Positions 24,375 through 24,489 of a stretch of DNA of 24,489 nucleotides are shown here, in pieces. A program made the translations under genes and the position numbers. The notes beneath the pieces were generated by a model. The model was given only the letters and a program-made list of their open reading frames with translations, made no database searches and was not told where the DNA came from. How positions within the stretch are numbered: position 1 is the stretch's first letter; each line of letters opens with the position of its first letter. Origin of the DNA: CAZAQV01 sp964487255 (lineage in GTDB: Bacteria; Myxococcota_A; Polyangia; Polyangiales; CAZAQV01); the NCBI GenBank assembly GCA_964487255.1, contig CAZAQV010000046.1, positions 1 to 24,489 of the forward strand, written 5' to 3'.

Positions 24375-24489
24375 TCAGTCCCCGCCCGCGGGGGCGGCGG
24401 GGGGCGCGTCGGGGGCCAGGCCCACGGGGCGGCCCTCGGCGAGGGCGTCCCCGCCCAGGCGGAGGCGCGCCCGCTCCACCGACTGGTAG
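24375..24489 (-). CDS. C-terminal end of probable RND periplasmic adaptor (partial)
   Basis: The minus strand is open from the window edge to TGA at 24375-24377 and encodes the last 37 residues, with YQSVERARLRLGGDALAEGR followed by an Ala/Pro/Gly-rich tail ending AGGD. In RND operons the gene before the pump is usually the membrane fusion protein, and this tail fits the end of such a protein, where the last beta strand is followed by a variable linker. It ends six bases before the pump start. The rest lies outside the window, so identity rests mostly on position. Confidence 0.6.
   Translation of the reverse strand, partial: YQSVERARLRLGGDALAEGRPVGLAPDAPPAAPAGGD

Noticed and set aside
1..24489. 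CRISPR arrays, tRNA or rRNA genes
   Set aside because: No regularly spaced repeats and no recognisable tRNA arms or rRNA stretches were seen on either strand by eye.

Overview
The window is GC-rich bacterial DNA with short intergenic gaps. The best guess for the source is Gemmatimonadota or a close relative. This rests on the family mix seen: a run of diverged secreted or lipid-anchored beta-propeller proteins, two of them with a 'DSAGI' motif just after the lipobox, next to an RND efflux operon. It is an inference from gene content; no rRNA or marker gene is present.

Region 1 (about 1-5760) is a transposition module on the minus strand. It encodes a DDE/rve transposase of the TniA/TnsB/MuA type (3613-5613), an AAA+ ATPase of the TniB/TnsC type (2643-3602), and, overlapping the ATPase stop, a 601-residue protein with tandem winged-helix-like segments and a helical C-terminal half (841-2646). 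The third gene sits where tniQ/tnsD would be expected but does not look like TniQ. Beyond it lies an orphan addiction-module antitoxin (346-567). A possible transposon end is at 56-104 (TGTCG terminus, two direct repeats). The transposase promoter overlaps one of two identical perfect 17-bp palindromes (5637-5653 and 5724-5740), which look like repressor or transposase binding sites.

Region 2 (5782-9298) looks like cargo or a defence island. A small XRE-type regulator on the minus strand is divergent from a two-gene plus-strand operon: a DUF6650-like protein followed directly by a SIR2-domain protein with intact NAD-hydrolase-type motifs. Two small membrane proteins follow, converging and overlapping at their 3' ends.

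Region 3 (9560-11122) is one plus-strand gene for a membrane-anchored protein with an N-terminal DUF2939-like part and a C-terminal VasI/TagO-like domain, with no type VI secretion genes in view.

Region 4 (11339-21120) is a minus-strand array of seven beta-propeller-type exported proteins. Six have lipoboxes and one has a plain signal peptide. Two neighbours (17121-18386, 18519-19772) are a tandem duplication. A 53-residue lipoprotein ORF at 16744-16905 overlaps the start of the next gene and looks like a severed N-terminus of the same family.

Region 5 (21192-24489) is an RND transporter gene (1058 residues) preceded by the last 37 codons of what is probably its periplasmic adaptor. The last propeller gene of the array follows the transporter on the same strand.
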